From an uncultured Clostridia bacterium (GTDB taxonomy: Bacteria > Bacillota > Clostridia > Oscillospirales > Acutalibacteraceae), in the NCBI GenBank assembly GCA_947644325.1, contig CANRZD010000005.1:1-49402 (forward strand): a DNA stretch of 49,402 nt, in the 5' to 3' direction. Shown here in pieces: positions 17,756 through 26,945 of the stretch (its first letter is position 1; the number at the start of each line of letters is the position of its first letter). The notes beneath the pieces were generated by a model. It worked only from the letters and a program-made list of their open reading frames with translations, was not told the DNA's origin and did no database searches. The position numbers and the translations under genes were made by a program.

Positions 17756-19135
17756 TTAAACGGCGGGCCGGCGGCTCTCCGCCTCTTTCTCCCGGCAGGA
17801 GCACTTCCACAGCCGCTGGGCCGTGGGGGCCCAATCCTTGGCGTAGGCCCGGCACTTTTCACACAGGTGCTCCGCGCTCTCCGGGGACTGCAGGTCGGTG
17901 GAATGGGCCCCGGTGCGCTCTACCATCTCTTTTAGCTTTTCGGGGTTTTCCAGCATGGGGCAGGGGCGCAGGTGGTTGTGGTTAAAGGGCTGGCCGTCGT
18001 GGTAAGCCATGAAGATGGGCGAGCGCAGCACGTCTAAGAGGCTCATGTCCCGGATGTTGGCGTTGGAGTAGTGGATGAACACGCAGGGGTCGCAGTCGCC
18101 GTTTGCGTTGATGTGGAAGTACCGGCGCCCCCCGGCGATGCAGCCGCCCACGTACTCCCCGTCGTTCTGGAAGTCCATGGCGAAGATGGGCTTCTCCCGC
18201 CGGGCCTCCCGTATCTTATGGTACATGAATTCCCGCTGCTCCGGGGTAGGGAGCAGGCCGGGCACCGCGTCGCTGCCCACGGGCATATAGTGGAAGTACC
18301 ACACGAAGCTTGCCCCCCACTCTATCATCTGGTCGAAGTATGCGTCGCTACTGATGGAGTCGAAATTCTGGCTGGTGTAGCAGCAGCTGATGCCAAAGGG
18401 CAGCTTCTTCCCCTTGAGCAGGGCCATGGCTTCCTCTACTTTCTTATAGGTGCCCAGGCCCCGGCGGCCGTCGGTGGCGCTCTCGAAGCCCTCTACGCTG
18501 ATGGCGGGGATGAAGTTCTTGACGCTTAGCATCTGGTCCGCAAAGGCCTCGTCTATAAGGGTGGCGTTTGTGAAGCACAGGAACTGGCAGTCGTCGTGCT
18601 TGCGGCACAGGGCTATAAGGTCGTTCTTTCGCACCATGGGCTCGCCGCCGGTGTAGATATAGATGTACACCCCCAGCTCCTTGCCCTGGGTGATGATGCT
18701 GTCCATCTCGTCAAAGGAGAGGTTCAGCTTGTTGCCGTACTCGGCGGCCCAGCAGCCGGTACAGTGCAGGTTGCAGGCGGAGGTGGGGTCCAGCAGGATG
18801 GCCCAGGGGATGTTGCAGCCGTACTGGTCTCTGAGCTCCTCCTGCCGGGGCCAGCCCACCAGGTTGCCGTTTATGATGAAATTCTCGAAGGTGGCCTTGA
18901 GCACGTCCTTGTCCGTCTCGCTGAAGATGCGGACCATGAGCTTGTGCATGGCGCACTCCGGGTCCTCTATGGCCCGCCGAAAGGCCGCCCGCTGCACCGG
19001 GAACCCCCGGTCGCCCTTGGGGGCGAAGCGGTCTACCCAGTCCATGAGCTTGGGCAGGTTTTCCTCGGGGTCCCGCTCTATGTAGGAAAAGGCTTTTCCC
19101 AATCCATAACGTACAATTTTACTTGATGTATTCAT
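17756..19135 (-). CDS. Radical SAM protein with C-terminal Cys-rich (SPASM-like) region
   Basis: CNLHCTGC cluster motif; YTGGEP; Cys-rich GDCDPCVF…CPMLENP…CEKCRAYAKDW. ATG at 19135. Confidence 0.88.
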   Translation of the reverse strand: MNTSSKIVRYGLGKAFSYIERDPEENLPKLMDWVDRFAPKGDRGFPVQRAAFRRAIEDPECAMHKLMVRIFSETDKDVLKATFENFIINGNLVGWPRQEELRDQYGCNIPWAILLDPTSACNLHCTGCWAAEYGNKLNLSFDEMDSIITQGKELGVYIYIYTGGEPMVRKNDLIALCRKHDDCQFLCFTNATLIDEAFADQMLSVKNFIPAISVEGFESATDGRRGLGTYKKVEEAMALLKGKKLPFGISCCYTSQNFDSISSDAYFDQMIEWGASFVWYFHYMPVGSDAVPGLLPTPEQREFMYHKIREARREKPIFAMDFQNDGEYVGGCIAGGRRYFHINANGDCDPCVFIHYSNANIRDMSLLDVLRSPIFMAYHDGQPFNHNHLRPCPMLENPEKLKEMVERTGAHSTDLQSPESAEHLCEKCRAYAKDWAPTAQRLWKCSCREKEAESRRPAV

Positions 19136-19165
19136 ATTTTTCCCTCCCAGGTTTTCTTTGACATT

Positions 19166-19194
19166 ATTATATGCCCCGGCCCGCCCTGTTACAA
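19166..19194 (-). promoter_or_regulatory. Promoter of the radical SAM/RND operon
   Basis: TTGTAA-N17-TATAAT on the minus strand. Confidence 0.65.
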
Positions 19195-19200
19195 TGGACA

Positions 19201-19240
19201 AAAAACCGCCTCTGTCCAAAAATACGACAGAAGCGGTTTA
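19201..19240 (-). terminator. Intrinsic terminator after the TetR gene
   Basis: Minus strand TAAACCGCTTCTGTC…GACAGAGGCGGTTTTTT. Confidence 0.75.
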
Positions 19241-19252
19241 TTGTATAAAAAA

Positions 19253-19810
19253 TTATTTACTGAACTTATCCAGCACATGCCCTATGCTGCCATCGATCAT
19301 GAGGAAGTAATCGTCCAGCCGCACATGGCGCTCGTCGGGCATCCCTTCCTCCACCCACTCCAAGAGGAACCCGGCGCAGCCCCGGGCGTAGACCGTGGAG
19401 ATAAACTCTTTTTTCTCTTCCGGTACCTTCGCAGACTGGGGGTAAACGTCTATGCGCCCGCGCACCATTTGCGAGACCCACTTGATGACCACCCGCTCAT
19501 ACTGCATCCTGTTTGTAGAGTCATAGCCGTGCAGGACCACGGTTCGATGCAGATAGAAAAAGTGGAACAGCAGCTTTATCTGCTCCCGCCAATCCTTCCC
19601 GGCATCCAGATACAGCCCCGCATACTTTTCGATACTCTCTACCAGCGTCCACTCCATCAGGTCGTATATGTCGTGGAAATGGTAGTAAAAGGTCTGGCGG
19701 TTGATGCCGCACTCCGTTACGATATCCTTCACGGTGATCTTGTCGATGCTCCGCTTTTCCAGCAGGCCCTCAAAGGCCTGGGCAATGGCTTCCTTTGTGG
19801 TCTGACGCAT
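19253..19810 (-). CDS. TetR/AcrR-family regulator
   Basis: N-terminal HTH ITVKDIVTECGINRQTFYYHFHDIYDLMEW. Confidence 0.88.
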   Translation of the reverse strand: MRQTTKEAIAQAFEGLLEKRSIDKITVKDIVTECGINRQTFYYHFHDIYDLMEWTLVESIEKYAGLYLDAGKDWREQIKLLFHFFYLHRTVVLHGYDSTNRMQYERVVIKWVSQMVRGRIDVYPQSAKVPEEKKEFISTVYARGCAGFLLEWVEEGMPDERHVRLDDYFLMIDGSIGHVLDKFSK

Positions 19811-19825
19811 GGTGCGCCTCCTTCC

Positions 19826-21175
19826 CTACAGTTTCTTAAACCACCGGCCCAGATAAAAGGCCGAGGGCAAAAGCCCCAGCACCCAGCCGATGGGCGAGGC
19901 CATCCAGATGCCCGTGGCGCCCAGAAACAGCGGCAAAAGCAGGGAAAGGCCGATCTTGGAGGAGAGCTCTACCATGCTGGAGACCAGGGTGGCCTTTATG
20001 AGGCCGATGCCCCGCAGGGTGGAGTTCACCGTCCAGATGGAGCCCAGGGCCAGGAAAAACACCGCCTGAATGCGTATCATGGCCACGGCAGACTGCAATA
20101 CGTCAGGGTTCCCCTCGTCCATGAAGAGCAGGGCCAGGGGCCGGGCAAAGAGAAACACGATAACGGAGGAGCACAGGGCCAGCCCGCCTATGAGGCACAG
20201 GCCCTTTTTCAAGCCCTCCTTGATGCGGGCGAAGGCCCTGGCCCCGTAGTTCTGCCCGGCATACACCGAGAAGGAGAAGGCCAGGTTCGAGAAGGAGATG
20301 GCCGCCAAAGACTGCACCTTGCTGCCGATGGTGTAGGCCGCCACCACCCCGGTGCCGTGGGAGTTTATCACCGCCGTGACGATCATGTCGCCGATGCTCA
20401 GCACGGCGCTCTGCAGGCACATGGGCAGGCCTATGCGCAGGTATTCCCGTATAATGGCCCCGTCAAAGCGCCAGGAGGCCCGGTCCGGGCACAGCTGGGG
20501 GTATTTGCGCAGCATGTAGGCGGCGCACAGCACGGCGGATACTCCCTGGGAAATAACCGTGGCCCAGGCCACCCCTGCCACCCCGCCGTGAAAGCCCAGC
20601 ACAAAGAGCAGGTCCAGCACTACATTTAGCAGGGAGGAGAAGATGAGGAAGTAAAGGGGCGTGCGGGAGTCCCCGATGGCCCGCAGCACGGCGGTAGCGG
20701 CGTTGTAGGCCAGCAGGCCGATGGTAAGGCCCCCGGCGATCTGTATGTACTGCACAGAGGAGTCCAGTATCTCCGCCGGCGTGCGCAGAAGCCCCATAAG
20801 GGGCCGGGCCCCCAGAAGGGCCAAAAGCCCAAAAAGCGCCCCGGCCATCCCCGTCAGGTAGAAGCCATGGGCCACGGCCTTTTTGATGGCCCCCTCCCGC
20901 TTGGCCCCCGCCGCCTGAGAGATGACCACCGACAGGGCGTTGGTGACCCCCTGGCCCATCATGGTCAGGAAGAACACGCTGGTGGTGGCCGACCCTATGG
21001 CGGCCAGGGCGTCCAGGCTGACAAACTTCCCCACCACGATGGTGTCCACCATGTTATATAGCTGCTGGAAAATGCCGCCGATCCACATGGGGATGGCAAA
21101 CAGCACCAGAAGCCGGGTGGGGCTGCCCTGGGTCATGTCTAAATTCTTTTGTCCTTTGCTTATGTCTTGGCTCAT
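19826..21175 (-). CDS. MATE-family efflux transporter
   Basis: LFAIPMWIGGIFQQLYNMVDTIVVGKFVSLDALAAIGSATTSVFF; 12-TM pattern. Confidence 0.93.
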   Translation of the reverse strand: MSQDISKGQKNLDMTQGSPTRLLVLFAIPMWIGGIFQQLYNMVDTIVVGKFVSLDALAAIGSATTSVFFLTMMGQGVTNALSVVISQAAGAKREGAIKKAVAHGFYLTGMAGALFGLLALLGARPLMGLLRTPAEILDSSVQYIQIAGGLTIGLLAYNAATAVLRAIGDSRTPLYFLIFSSLLNVVLDLLFVLGFHGGVAGVAWATVISQGVSAVLCAAYMLRKYPQLCPDRASWRFDGAIIREYLRIGLPMCLQSAVLSIGDMIVTAVINSHGTGVVAAYTIGSKVQSLAAISFSNLAFSFSVYAGQNYGARAFARIKEGLKKGLCLIGGLALCSSVIVFLFARPLALLFMDEGNPDVLQSAVAMIRIQAVFFLALGSIWTVNSTLRGIGLIKATLVSSMVELSSKIGLSLLLPLFLGATGIWMASPIGWVLGLLPSAFYLGRWFKKL

Positions 21176-21224
21176 GGCAGTCTAAATGGCTCCTTCTAAG
21201 AAATTTTCAGAACGCCGTACCCTT

Positions 21225-22547
21225 TTAGCGGTATTTCGGCAGCCAGTCCCCGTGGGTCTCAATCAGGTCGTCCACCATCTTCACAATGGTGTCTATGTCC
21301 AGCTCGCTGCCCGTGTGGGGGTCCAGCATGGCGGCCTGGTAGATGTGCTCCTTCTTCCCCGTCACCGCGGCCTCTATGGTCAGCAGCTGCACGTTGATGT
21401 TCGTCATGTTCATGGCGGCGCACTGCACGGGCAGGCGGCCCACCCGGCAGGGGTGCACCCCCATGCCGTTGACGAGGCAGGGCACCTCCACGCAGGCGTC
21501 TCGGGGCAGGTTCTCTATGAGCCCGCCGGTATTAAGCACATTGCCGCCGATCTCATAGGGGTTCCCGGTGACGATGGCCTCCATGATATGAGAGGCGTAC
21601 TCCCGGGAGCGCTGATGGTCCAGTTCATGGCTCTGGCGCAGCTCGTCCCGCTGCTTCTGCCATTTTTCGATCTGGTCCACGCACCGGCGGGGGTACTCGT
21701 CCAGGGGGATCTGGAACCGGTCGATGAGCTCCGGGTATTTGGACTTGATGTAGAACATATTGTACTCAGCGTTGTGCTCGCTGGATTCCGTGCAGTAGTA
21801 GCCGAACTTATCGATGTAGTCAAAGCGCACCATGTCCTTGTGGGGCTCTCCGGCGTTCTTCTCCTTGGCCCGGCGGCGCACCTCGGGGTACAGGTCGCTG
21901 CCGTCCTTGTCCTTGAGCTCTAAGAGCCACCCCATGTGGTTGATGCCCGCAATGAGCTCCTTGCGGCCCTCCAGCTTATCCTCCATGCCCAGGGCCTTTA
22001 AGAGCCCCTCGCTGCATACCTGCACGCTGTGGCACAGGCCCACGGTCTTCACCCCCGTATAGCGCTGCATGTAGCCGGAGAGCATGGCCATGGGGTTGGT
22101 GTAATTCAAGAACCAGGCGTCCGGGCAGACCTCCTCCATGTCCCGGGCGAAGCCCTCCATGACCGGGATGGTGCGCAGAGCCCGCATGATGCCCCCGATG
22201 CCCAGGGTGTCGCCAATGGTCTGGCGCAGGCCGTACTTTTTGGGTACCTCAAAGTCGATGATGGTGCAGGGGTCATAGAGCCCCACCTGGATGGCGTTGA
22301 CCACAAAGTCCGCGCCCCGCAGGGCCTCCTTGCGGTTCTCCACCCCCAAAAAAGTGGTGATTTTCGAGTGCGCGCCCTTTGTCTCGTTCATGGCCCCCAG
22401 TATCTCCGCGCTCTCCGAAAGCCGCACGGCATCGATGTCGTAGAGGGCAAACTCCGCGTCCCGCAGCACCTCGCTGCACATGCAGTCCCCCAGTACGTTT
22501 CTGGCAAAGACCGTGCTGCCCGCGCCCATAAAAGTGATTTTTTTCAT
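21225..22547 (-). CDS. Family 4 glycosidase (alpha-galactosidase-like)
   Basis: KITFMGAGSTVFARNVLGD, VVNAIQVG, FLNYTNPMAML, GLCHSVQ, GINHMGWLLEL. ATG at 22547; TTACAA-N17-TATACT promoter upstream. Confidence 0.92.
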   Translation of the reverse strand: MKKITFMGAGSTVFARNVLGDCMCSEVLRDAEFALYDIDAVRLSESAEILGAMNETKGAHSKITTFLGVENRKEALRGADFVVNAIQVGLYDPCTIIDFEVPKKYGLRQTIGDTLGIGGIMRALRTIPVMEGFARDMEEVCPDAWFLNYTNPMAMLSGYMQRYTGVKTVGLCHSVQVCSEGLLKALGMEDKLEGRKELIAGINHMGWLLELKDKDGSDLYPEVRRRAKEKNAGEPHKDMVRFDYIDKFGYYCTESSEHNAEYNMFYIKSKYPELIDRFQIPLDEYPRRCVDQIEKWQKQRDELRQSHELDHQRSREYASHIMEAIVTGNPYEIGGNVLNTGGLIENLPRDACVEVPCLVNGMGVHPCRVGRLPVQCAAMNMTNINVQLLTIEAAVTGKKEHIYQAAMLDPHTGSELDIDTIVKMVDDLIETHGDWLPKYR

Positions 22548-22737
22548 GCTCGTTTCCTCCCCGCGGCCCACAGCCGCTGTTTTCCCACAGTATAGCATAT
22601 GGGGGGGAAAATTGTAAGAGGTATTTTTCTAAAAAATTTCCCCGCCCGCCTTTTGTGAATCTTCCGGCCGGGCTGTTGCGTTTAGACCCCTCAGCCGCTA
22701 TAATGGAGGATAGATTTTTCCTCAAAGGAGCATCGTC

Positions 22738-24459
22738 ATGGAATTTGCGGCTGTAAGGCACTTTGCCGACCGAAACTACTGCTACGCCCTAAAGAAAGGG
22801 CGCTTTCTCATCCGGCTGGAGGCCAAGCGGGGCGATTTGTCCCGCGTGCGCCTGCACACCCGGGACAAATACCTGCCCCTGGAGCGGGAGGACACCCGGC
22901 AGGCATACGATATGGCCCTTGTCTGCTCTGACCCCTACCGGGACTACTTTGAGGCCGTCATCCCCATGGACGTGGTGTGCATGCGGTACTTTTTCCAGCT
23001 GGAGGACCAAAAAGGGCAGACGGCGTACTACAGCGACCACCACTTTTATGAGGAGCCCATAGACGACACCGACCACATGTTTGACTGCCCCCAGACCCTC
23101 CGGGAGGAGGAGCGCTTCCTGCTGCCCGGCTGGGCCAGGAACAAAGTCATCTATCAAATCTTCCCCTCCCGCTTTGCCACGGACAAGGACGTGCCGGAAA
23201 AGGTGTGGTACCAGTCCCCCGCGGGCCCGGAGGCGGACCTGCAGGGGTCCCTGCGGGGCATCCTCCAGCGCCTTGACTACCTGGAGGGGCTGGGGGCGGA
23301 CGTGCTCTACATGACGCCGGTGTTCCGCTCCCGCTCCAGCCACAAGTACGACACGGAGGACTACTACGCCATCGACCCCTCCTTCGGCACAAAGGAGGAC
23401 CTGAAGGAGCTGGTGCGTGAAGCCCACCGCCGGGGCATGTACGTGATTTTAGACGGGGTCTTTAACCACACCTCCACGAATTTCTTCGCCTTCCGGGACT
23501 TAAAGGAGAAGGAGGGGCAGTCAAAATACCGGGACTGGTACTATGTGAAAAGCTTCCCCCTGACGGCAGAGCCCGGGGAGAAGCCCAGCTACAAGACCTT
23601 CAGCTATGTGGGCGGCATGCCGAAGCTGAACCTGCGAAACAAGGAAACGGCAGATTTCGTCATAGACGTGGCCCTTTACTGGATACGGGAATGCGACATA
23701 GACGGCTGGCGGCTGGACGTGGGGGACGAGATACACCACGGCTTCTGGAAGCGTTTCCGGCGGGAAGTAAAGGCGGTGAAGCCCCAGGCGCTGATCGTGG
23801 GGGAAATATGGCACTACGCCGGGGATTTCTTAGAGGGCGACGAGTGGGACAGCGTGATGAACTACCCCTTCTGCCACGCGGTCCGGGGGCTCTTGGCAGA
23901 GGGCGGCAAAGGCCCCTCCCAGTTTTTGGGAGACCTGAGCTTCCTGCGGGGGAACCTGCACCGGGACGTGGAGGGGTATCTGTGGAACTTCATCGGCACC
24001 CACGACACCGCCCGCTTCCTGTACGCCGCCGGGGGCGATACCGGGAAGCAGCGGCTGGCGGCGGCGCTGCAGCTGCTGCTTCCCGGCATGCCTATGGTCT
24101 ATTATGGAGACGAGGTGGGCATGGCGGGCGCCTCCGCCCTGGACTGCCGGGGCGGCATGCTCTGGGAGGAGTCCCGCCAGAACAAGGAGATGCTGGCCTG
24201 GTACCGGCGGCTCATCCGGCTGCGGCACGAGGAGCCGGTGCTGACAGAGGGGGCCCTTACGCGCCGGCAGGCCGACGACCGCCTGGGCCTGCTCCTGCTG
24301 GAGCGGCAGCTGGGCAAGCGGCGGGCCGCGCTCGTTTTCCACACGAAGGAGGGCCCCCTCCCCCTGCCCCAGCTGCAGGGATACCAGGACCTGATCACAG
24401 GCCAGCCCTTCCCCGGCACCCTGGAGGGCTATGGGGCTGCGGCAGTCCTGCTGGAGTAA
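22738..24459 (+). CDS. GH13 alpha-amylase family glycosidase (neopullulanase/cyclomaltodextrinase-like)
   Basis: VIYQIFPSRF, DGVFNHT, DGWRLDVGDEI, LIVGEIWH, FIGTHDTARF; TTGCGT-N17-TATAAT promoter. Confidence 0.92.
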   Translation: MEFAAVRHFADRNYCYALKKGRFLIRLEAKRGDLSRVRLHTRDKYLPLEREDTRQAYDMALVCSDPYRDYFEAVIPMDVVCMRYFFQLEDQKGQTAYYSDHHFYEEPIDDTDHMFDCPQTLREEERFLLPGWARNKVIYQIFPSRFATDKDVPEKVWYQSPAGPEADLQGSLRGILQRLDYLEGLGADVLYMTPVFRSRSSHKYDTEDYYAIDPSFGTKEDLKELVREAHRRGMYVILDGVFNHTSTNFFAFRDLKEKEGQSKYRDWYYVKSFPLTAEPGEKPSYKTFSYVGGMPKLNLRNKETADFVIDVALYWIRECDIDGWRLDVGDEIHHGFWKRFRREVKAVKPQALIVGEIWHYAGDFLEGDEWDSVMNYPFCHAVRGLLAEGGKGPSQFLGDLSFLRGNLHRDVEGYLWNFIGTHDTARFLYAAGGDTGKQRLAAALQLLLPGMPMVYYGDEVGMAGASALDCRGGMLWEESRQNKEMLAWYRRLIRLRHEEPVLTEGALTRRQADDRLGLLLLERQLGKRRAALVFHTKEGPLPLPQLQGYQDLITGQPFPGTLEGYGAAAVLLE

Positions 24460-24477
24460 TAGGCGAGTAAAACAAAA

Positions 24478-24515
24478 AGGAACGCTGCGGGTATGCACAG
24501 CGTTCCTTCTTTTTA
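24478..24515. terminator. Terminator between convergent genes
   Basis: AGGAACGCTG-N10-CAGCGTTCCT-TCTTTTT. Confidence 0.75.
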
Positions 24516-24523
24516 TGGGGATC

Positions 24524-25030
24524 TCACCCCTCTACCTCGTACTTCTCCTCTATCATCACGCAGTCGAGGCCGTGTTTTTGGGCCAGGGCCCGCACCCGCG
24601 CGTTTTCACTGAGAAGCCATTCCAGGGTGCACCCTTCGTCCTCCCCCCGGTCTTCTATGACGCGGGCGTATTTCTTTATGTCAGAGAAGTGGTTCCGTAT
24701 ATAGCTCTCGCTCATGACAAGGCAGTAATACCGCATGTTTCGCAGGGCTTCCTTCTCGAAATCCTTCTGCCAGTCAAAGGGGATATAGCACCCCTCCACA
24801 ATGAGGTTCTGCCGGTTCTCCAGGGCTGTCTTGACCATTTCCCGGACAATGGGCCACAGGTACTCCGTCAGCTCCTCGTCGTCCTCCGGGGTGAGCTGGG
24901 TGCAGCCGCTGCGTATCAGCCCCATTTTCAAGTGGTCTATGGACAAATAGGGGTATTTGTACTTTTCCAGCAGCTTCTGGGCCAGGGCCGTCTTGCCGGT
25001 ATGGGAGGCCCCCATGATGAGAATAATCAT
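24524..25030 (-). CDS. P-loop AAA/kinase-like protein
   Basis: MIILIMGASHTGKTALAQKLLEKY Walker A; LIVEGCYIPFDW. ATG at 25030. Confidence 0.75.
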   Translation of the reverse strand: MIILIMGASHTGKTALAQKLLEKYKYPYLSIDHLKMGLIRSGCTQLTPEDDEELTEYLWPIVREMVKTALENRQNLIVEGCYIPFDWQKDFEKEALRNMRYYCLVMSESYIRNHFSDIKKYARVIEDRGEDEGCTLEWLLSENARVRALAQKHGLDCVMIEEKYEVEG

Positions 25031-25047
25031 CTTTTTTGCCCGGCCGC

Positions 25048-26658
25048 TCAGGCCTTTTTGGCGCTTACCATGCGGATGCCGAAGAGGGTGGCCACCATCA
25101 GCAGGATGGCAACGGGCAGAGCTATAAGGGCGTTGGGCACAAAGCCCGCGATGATATACGCCACGAAGCTCACCGCCGCCGCCGTGATGGCGTAGGGCAG
25201 CTGGGTGGACACATGGTCCACGTGGTCGCACTGGGCCCCGGCCGAGGCCATGATGGTGGTGTCAGAGATGGGCGAGCAGTGGTCGCCGCACACAGCGCCG
25301 GCCATGCAGGCGGACACGCACACCACGCCCAGGGGGTCTGTCAGGGGGAAGACGCTCAAAGTAATGGGGATGAGAATGCCGAAGGTGCCCCAGCTGGTGC
25401 CGGTGGCAAAGGCCAAAAAGCACCCGATAAGGAACACCACCGCCGGCAAAAACGCCTGGAAGGCCCCGGCGGAGCTCTTCACCATGCCCGCCACAAACTC
25501 TTTGGCGCCCAGAGAGCCTGTCATGGTGTTTAGGGACCAGGCGAAGGTCAGGATGAGGATGGCGGGCACCATGGCCCGGAAGCCCTCGGGGATGCAGTCC
25601 ATGGTTTCACGGAAGGTCATGGTCCCCCGCAGGCAGTAGTAGAGGATGGTGAAGGCCAGAGCAAACACCGAGCCCAGCATCAAGCCCACGGAAACATCCG
25701 CCCCTGAGAAGGAATCCACAAAGGACGTGCCCTCAAAGAAGCCGCCGGAATAGATCATGCCGATGACACAGGAGAAGATCAACACCGCCACGGGCAGCAC
25801 CAAGTCCAAGACAATGCCCTTCTCGTTGTCCCCCTCCCCGGACTCCCCGGCGTAGGGGTTCTTGCCGCCCCACAGGTCGCCCTTTTCCTCAGCGTCCCGC
25901 TCGAAGTGGGCCATAGAACCGAACTCCAGCTTCATCACCGCCATGCCAATCATCATGACGATGGTAAGGATGGCGTAGAAGTTAAAGGGGATGGCCTTGA
26001 TAAAGATCTCCAGGCCGTTTACATCCTCCACGTAGCTGGAAACCGCCGCCGCCCAGGAGGAGATGGGGGCGATGATGCACACCGGCGCCGCCGTGGCGTC
26101 GATGAGATAGGCGAGTTTTGCCCGGCTGACCTTGTGCTTGTCAGTGACGGGCCGCATCACAGAGCCCACGGTCAGGCAGTTAAAGTAGTCGTCGATAAAG
26201 ATGAGCACGCCCAGGGCCACGGTGGCAAGCTGGGCCCCCACCCGGGTCTTGATGTGCTGGGCCGCCCAGCGCCCAAAGGCCGCCGAGCCCCCGGCCTTGT
26301 TCATCAGGGCCACCATGGCCCCCAAGATCACCAGGAACACCAGGATGCCGATGTTGCTTTCACTGGACAGCACGCTGACAATGCCCCCCTGGAACACGTG
26401 CAGCACCGTGCCCTCGAAGCCATAGCCCGAGTACAGCAGCCCGCCCATGAGAATGCCCACGAACAGGGAGGAGTACACCTCTTTGGTGATGAGCGCCAGG
26501 GCGATGGCCACCACCGGGGGCAGCAGCGCCCACCCCGTGCCGTAGAAGCCCTCGCCGTCGGCGGCGCTGCCCTCACAGCCTGCAAGCAGCGGCAGGAGCA
26601 CCACCGCCAGCAGGATGACCGCCAGCAGCACGCCCTTTACCAGGTTCTTTTTCTTCAT
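25048..26658 (-). CDS. NhaC-family Na+/H+ antiporter-like transporter (candidate lysine transporter)
   Basis: FIDDYFNCLTVGSVMRPVTDKHKVSRAKLAYLIDATAAPVCIIAPISSWAA; preceded by a lysine riboswitch. ATG at 26658. Confidence 0.88.
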   Translation of the reverse strand: MKKKNLVKGVLLAVILLAVVLLPLLAGCEGSAADGEGFYGTGWALLPPVVAIALALITKEVYSSLFVGILMGGLLYSGYGFEGTVLHVFQGGIVSVLSSESNIGILVFLVILGAMVALMNKAGGSAAFGRWAAQHIKTRVGAQLATVALGVLIFIDDYFNCLTVGSVMRPVTDKHKVSRAKLAYLIDATAAPVCIIAPISSWAAAVSSYVEDVNGLEIFIKAIPFNFYAILTIVMMIGMAVMKLEFGSMAHFERDAEEKGDLWGGKNPYAGESGEGDNEKGIVLDLVLPVAVLIFSCVIGMIYSGGFFEGTSFVDSFSGADVSVGLMLGSVFALAFTILYYCLRGTMTFRETMDCIPEGFRAMVPAILILTFAWSLNTMTGSLGAKEFVAGMVKSSAGAFQAFLPAVVFLIGCFLAFATGTSWGTFGILIPITLSVFPLTDPLGVVCVSACMAGAVCGDHCSPISDTTIMASAGAQCDHVDHVSTQLPYAITAAAVSFVAYIIAGFVPNALIALPVAILLMVATLFGIRMVSAKKA

Positions 26659-26673
26659 GTTTTCCCTCACTCC

Positions 26674-26708
26674 AATAAATAAAGTCATGACAGTCCTCTG
26701 CCATGACT
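26674..26708 (-). terminator. Riboswitch-controlled intrinsic terminator
   Basis: Minus strand AGTCATGGCAG-AGGA-CTGTCATGACT-TTATTTATT. Confidence 0.6.
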
Positions 26709-26727
26709 CCATCAAATGCATTGTTAA

Positions 26728-26915
26728 GGGATCATAGACAGCGCTCCGCCCCCCAAAAGGGGCGACAGTCCGCAGGGTATTCCCCTGCGGCCCGGCAGAA
26801 GGGGCAAAGCCGTCCTCCCCTGCCTCGGCGGAATCCCCTTTCCCCCCGCTCCCCCGGCTTTGGGGGCTGTCAGCGGGCGTACTCTTGTTTTCCGCGCCTC
26901 TATCATGCTAGTCCC
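26728..26915 (-). promoter_or_regulatory. Lysine riboswitch (L box)
   Basis: Minus strand GATAGAGGCGCGGAAAACAAGAGTACGCC…GGGGGAAAGGGGATTCCGCCGAGGCA…GAGCGCTGTCTATGATCC matches the order and sequence of conserved lysine-aptamer blocks (compare lysC: GATAGAGGTGCGAACTTCAAGAGTA…GAAAGGGGAGCGTCGCCGAAGCA). Confidence 0.88.
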
Positions 26916-26916
26916 T

Positions 26917-26945
26917 ATCATAGGCCAAAACGGGCCCGTTGTCAA
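26917..26945 (-). promoter_or_regulatory. Promoter for the lysine riboswitch/NhaC transcript
   Basis: TTGACA-N17-TATGAT on the minus strand. Confidence 0.75.

Noticed and set aside
19241-20629. 462-aa plus-strand ORF
   Set aside because: Runs antisense through the terminator, TetR and MATE genes; composition (G/H/Q/P-rich) is typical of a high-GC shadow frame.
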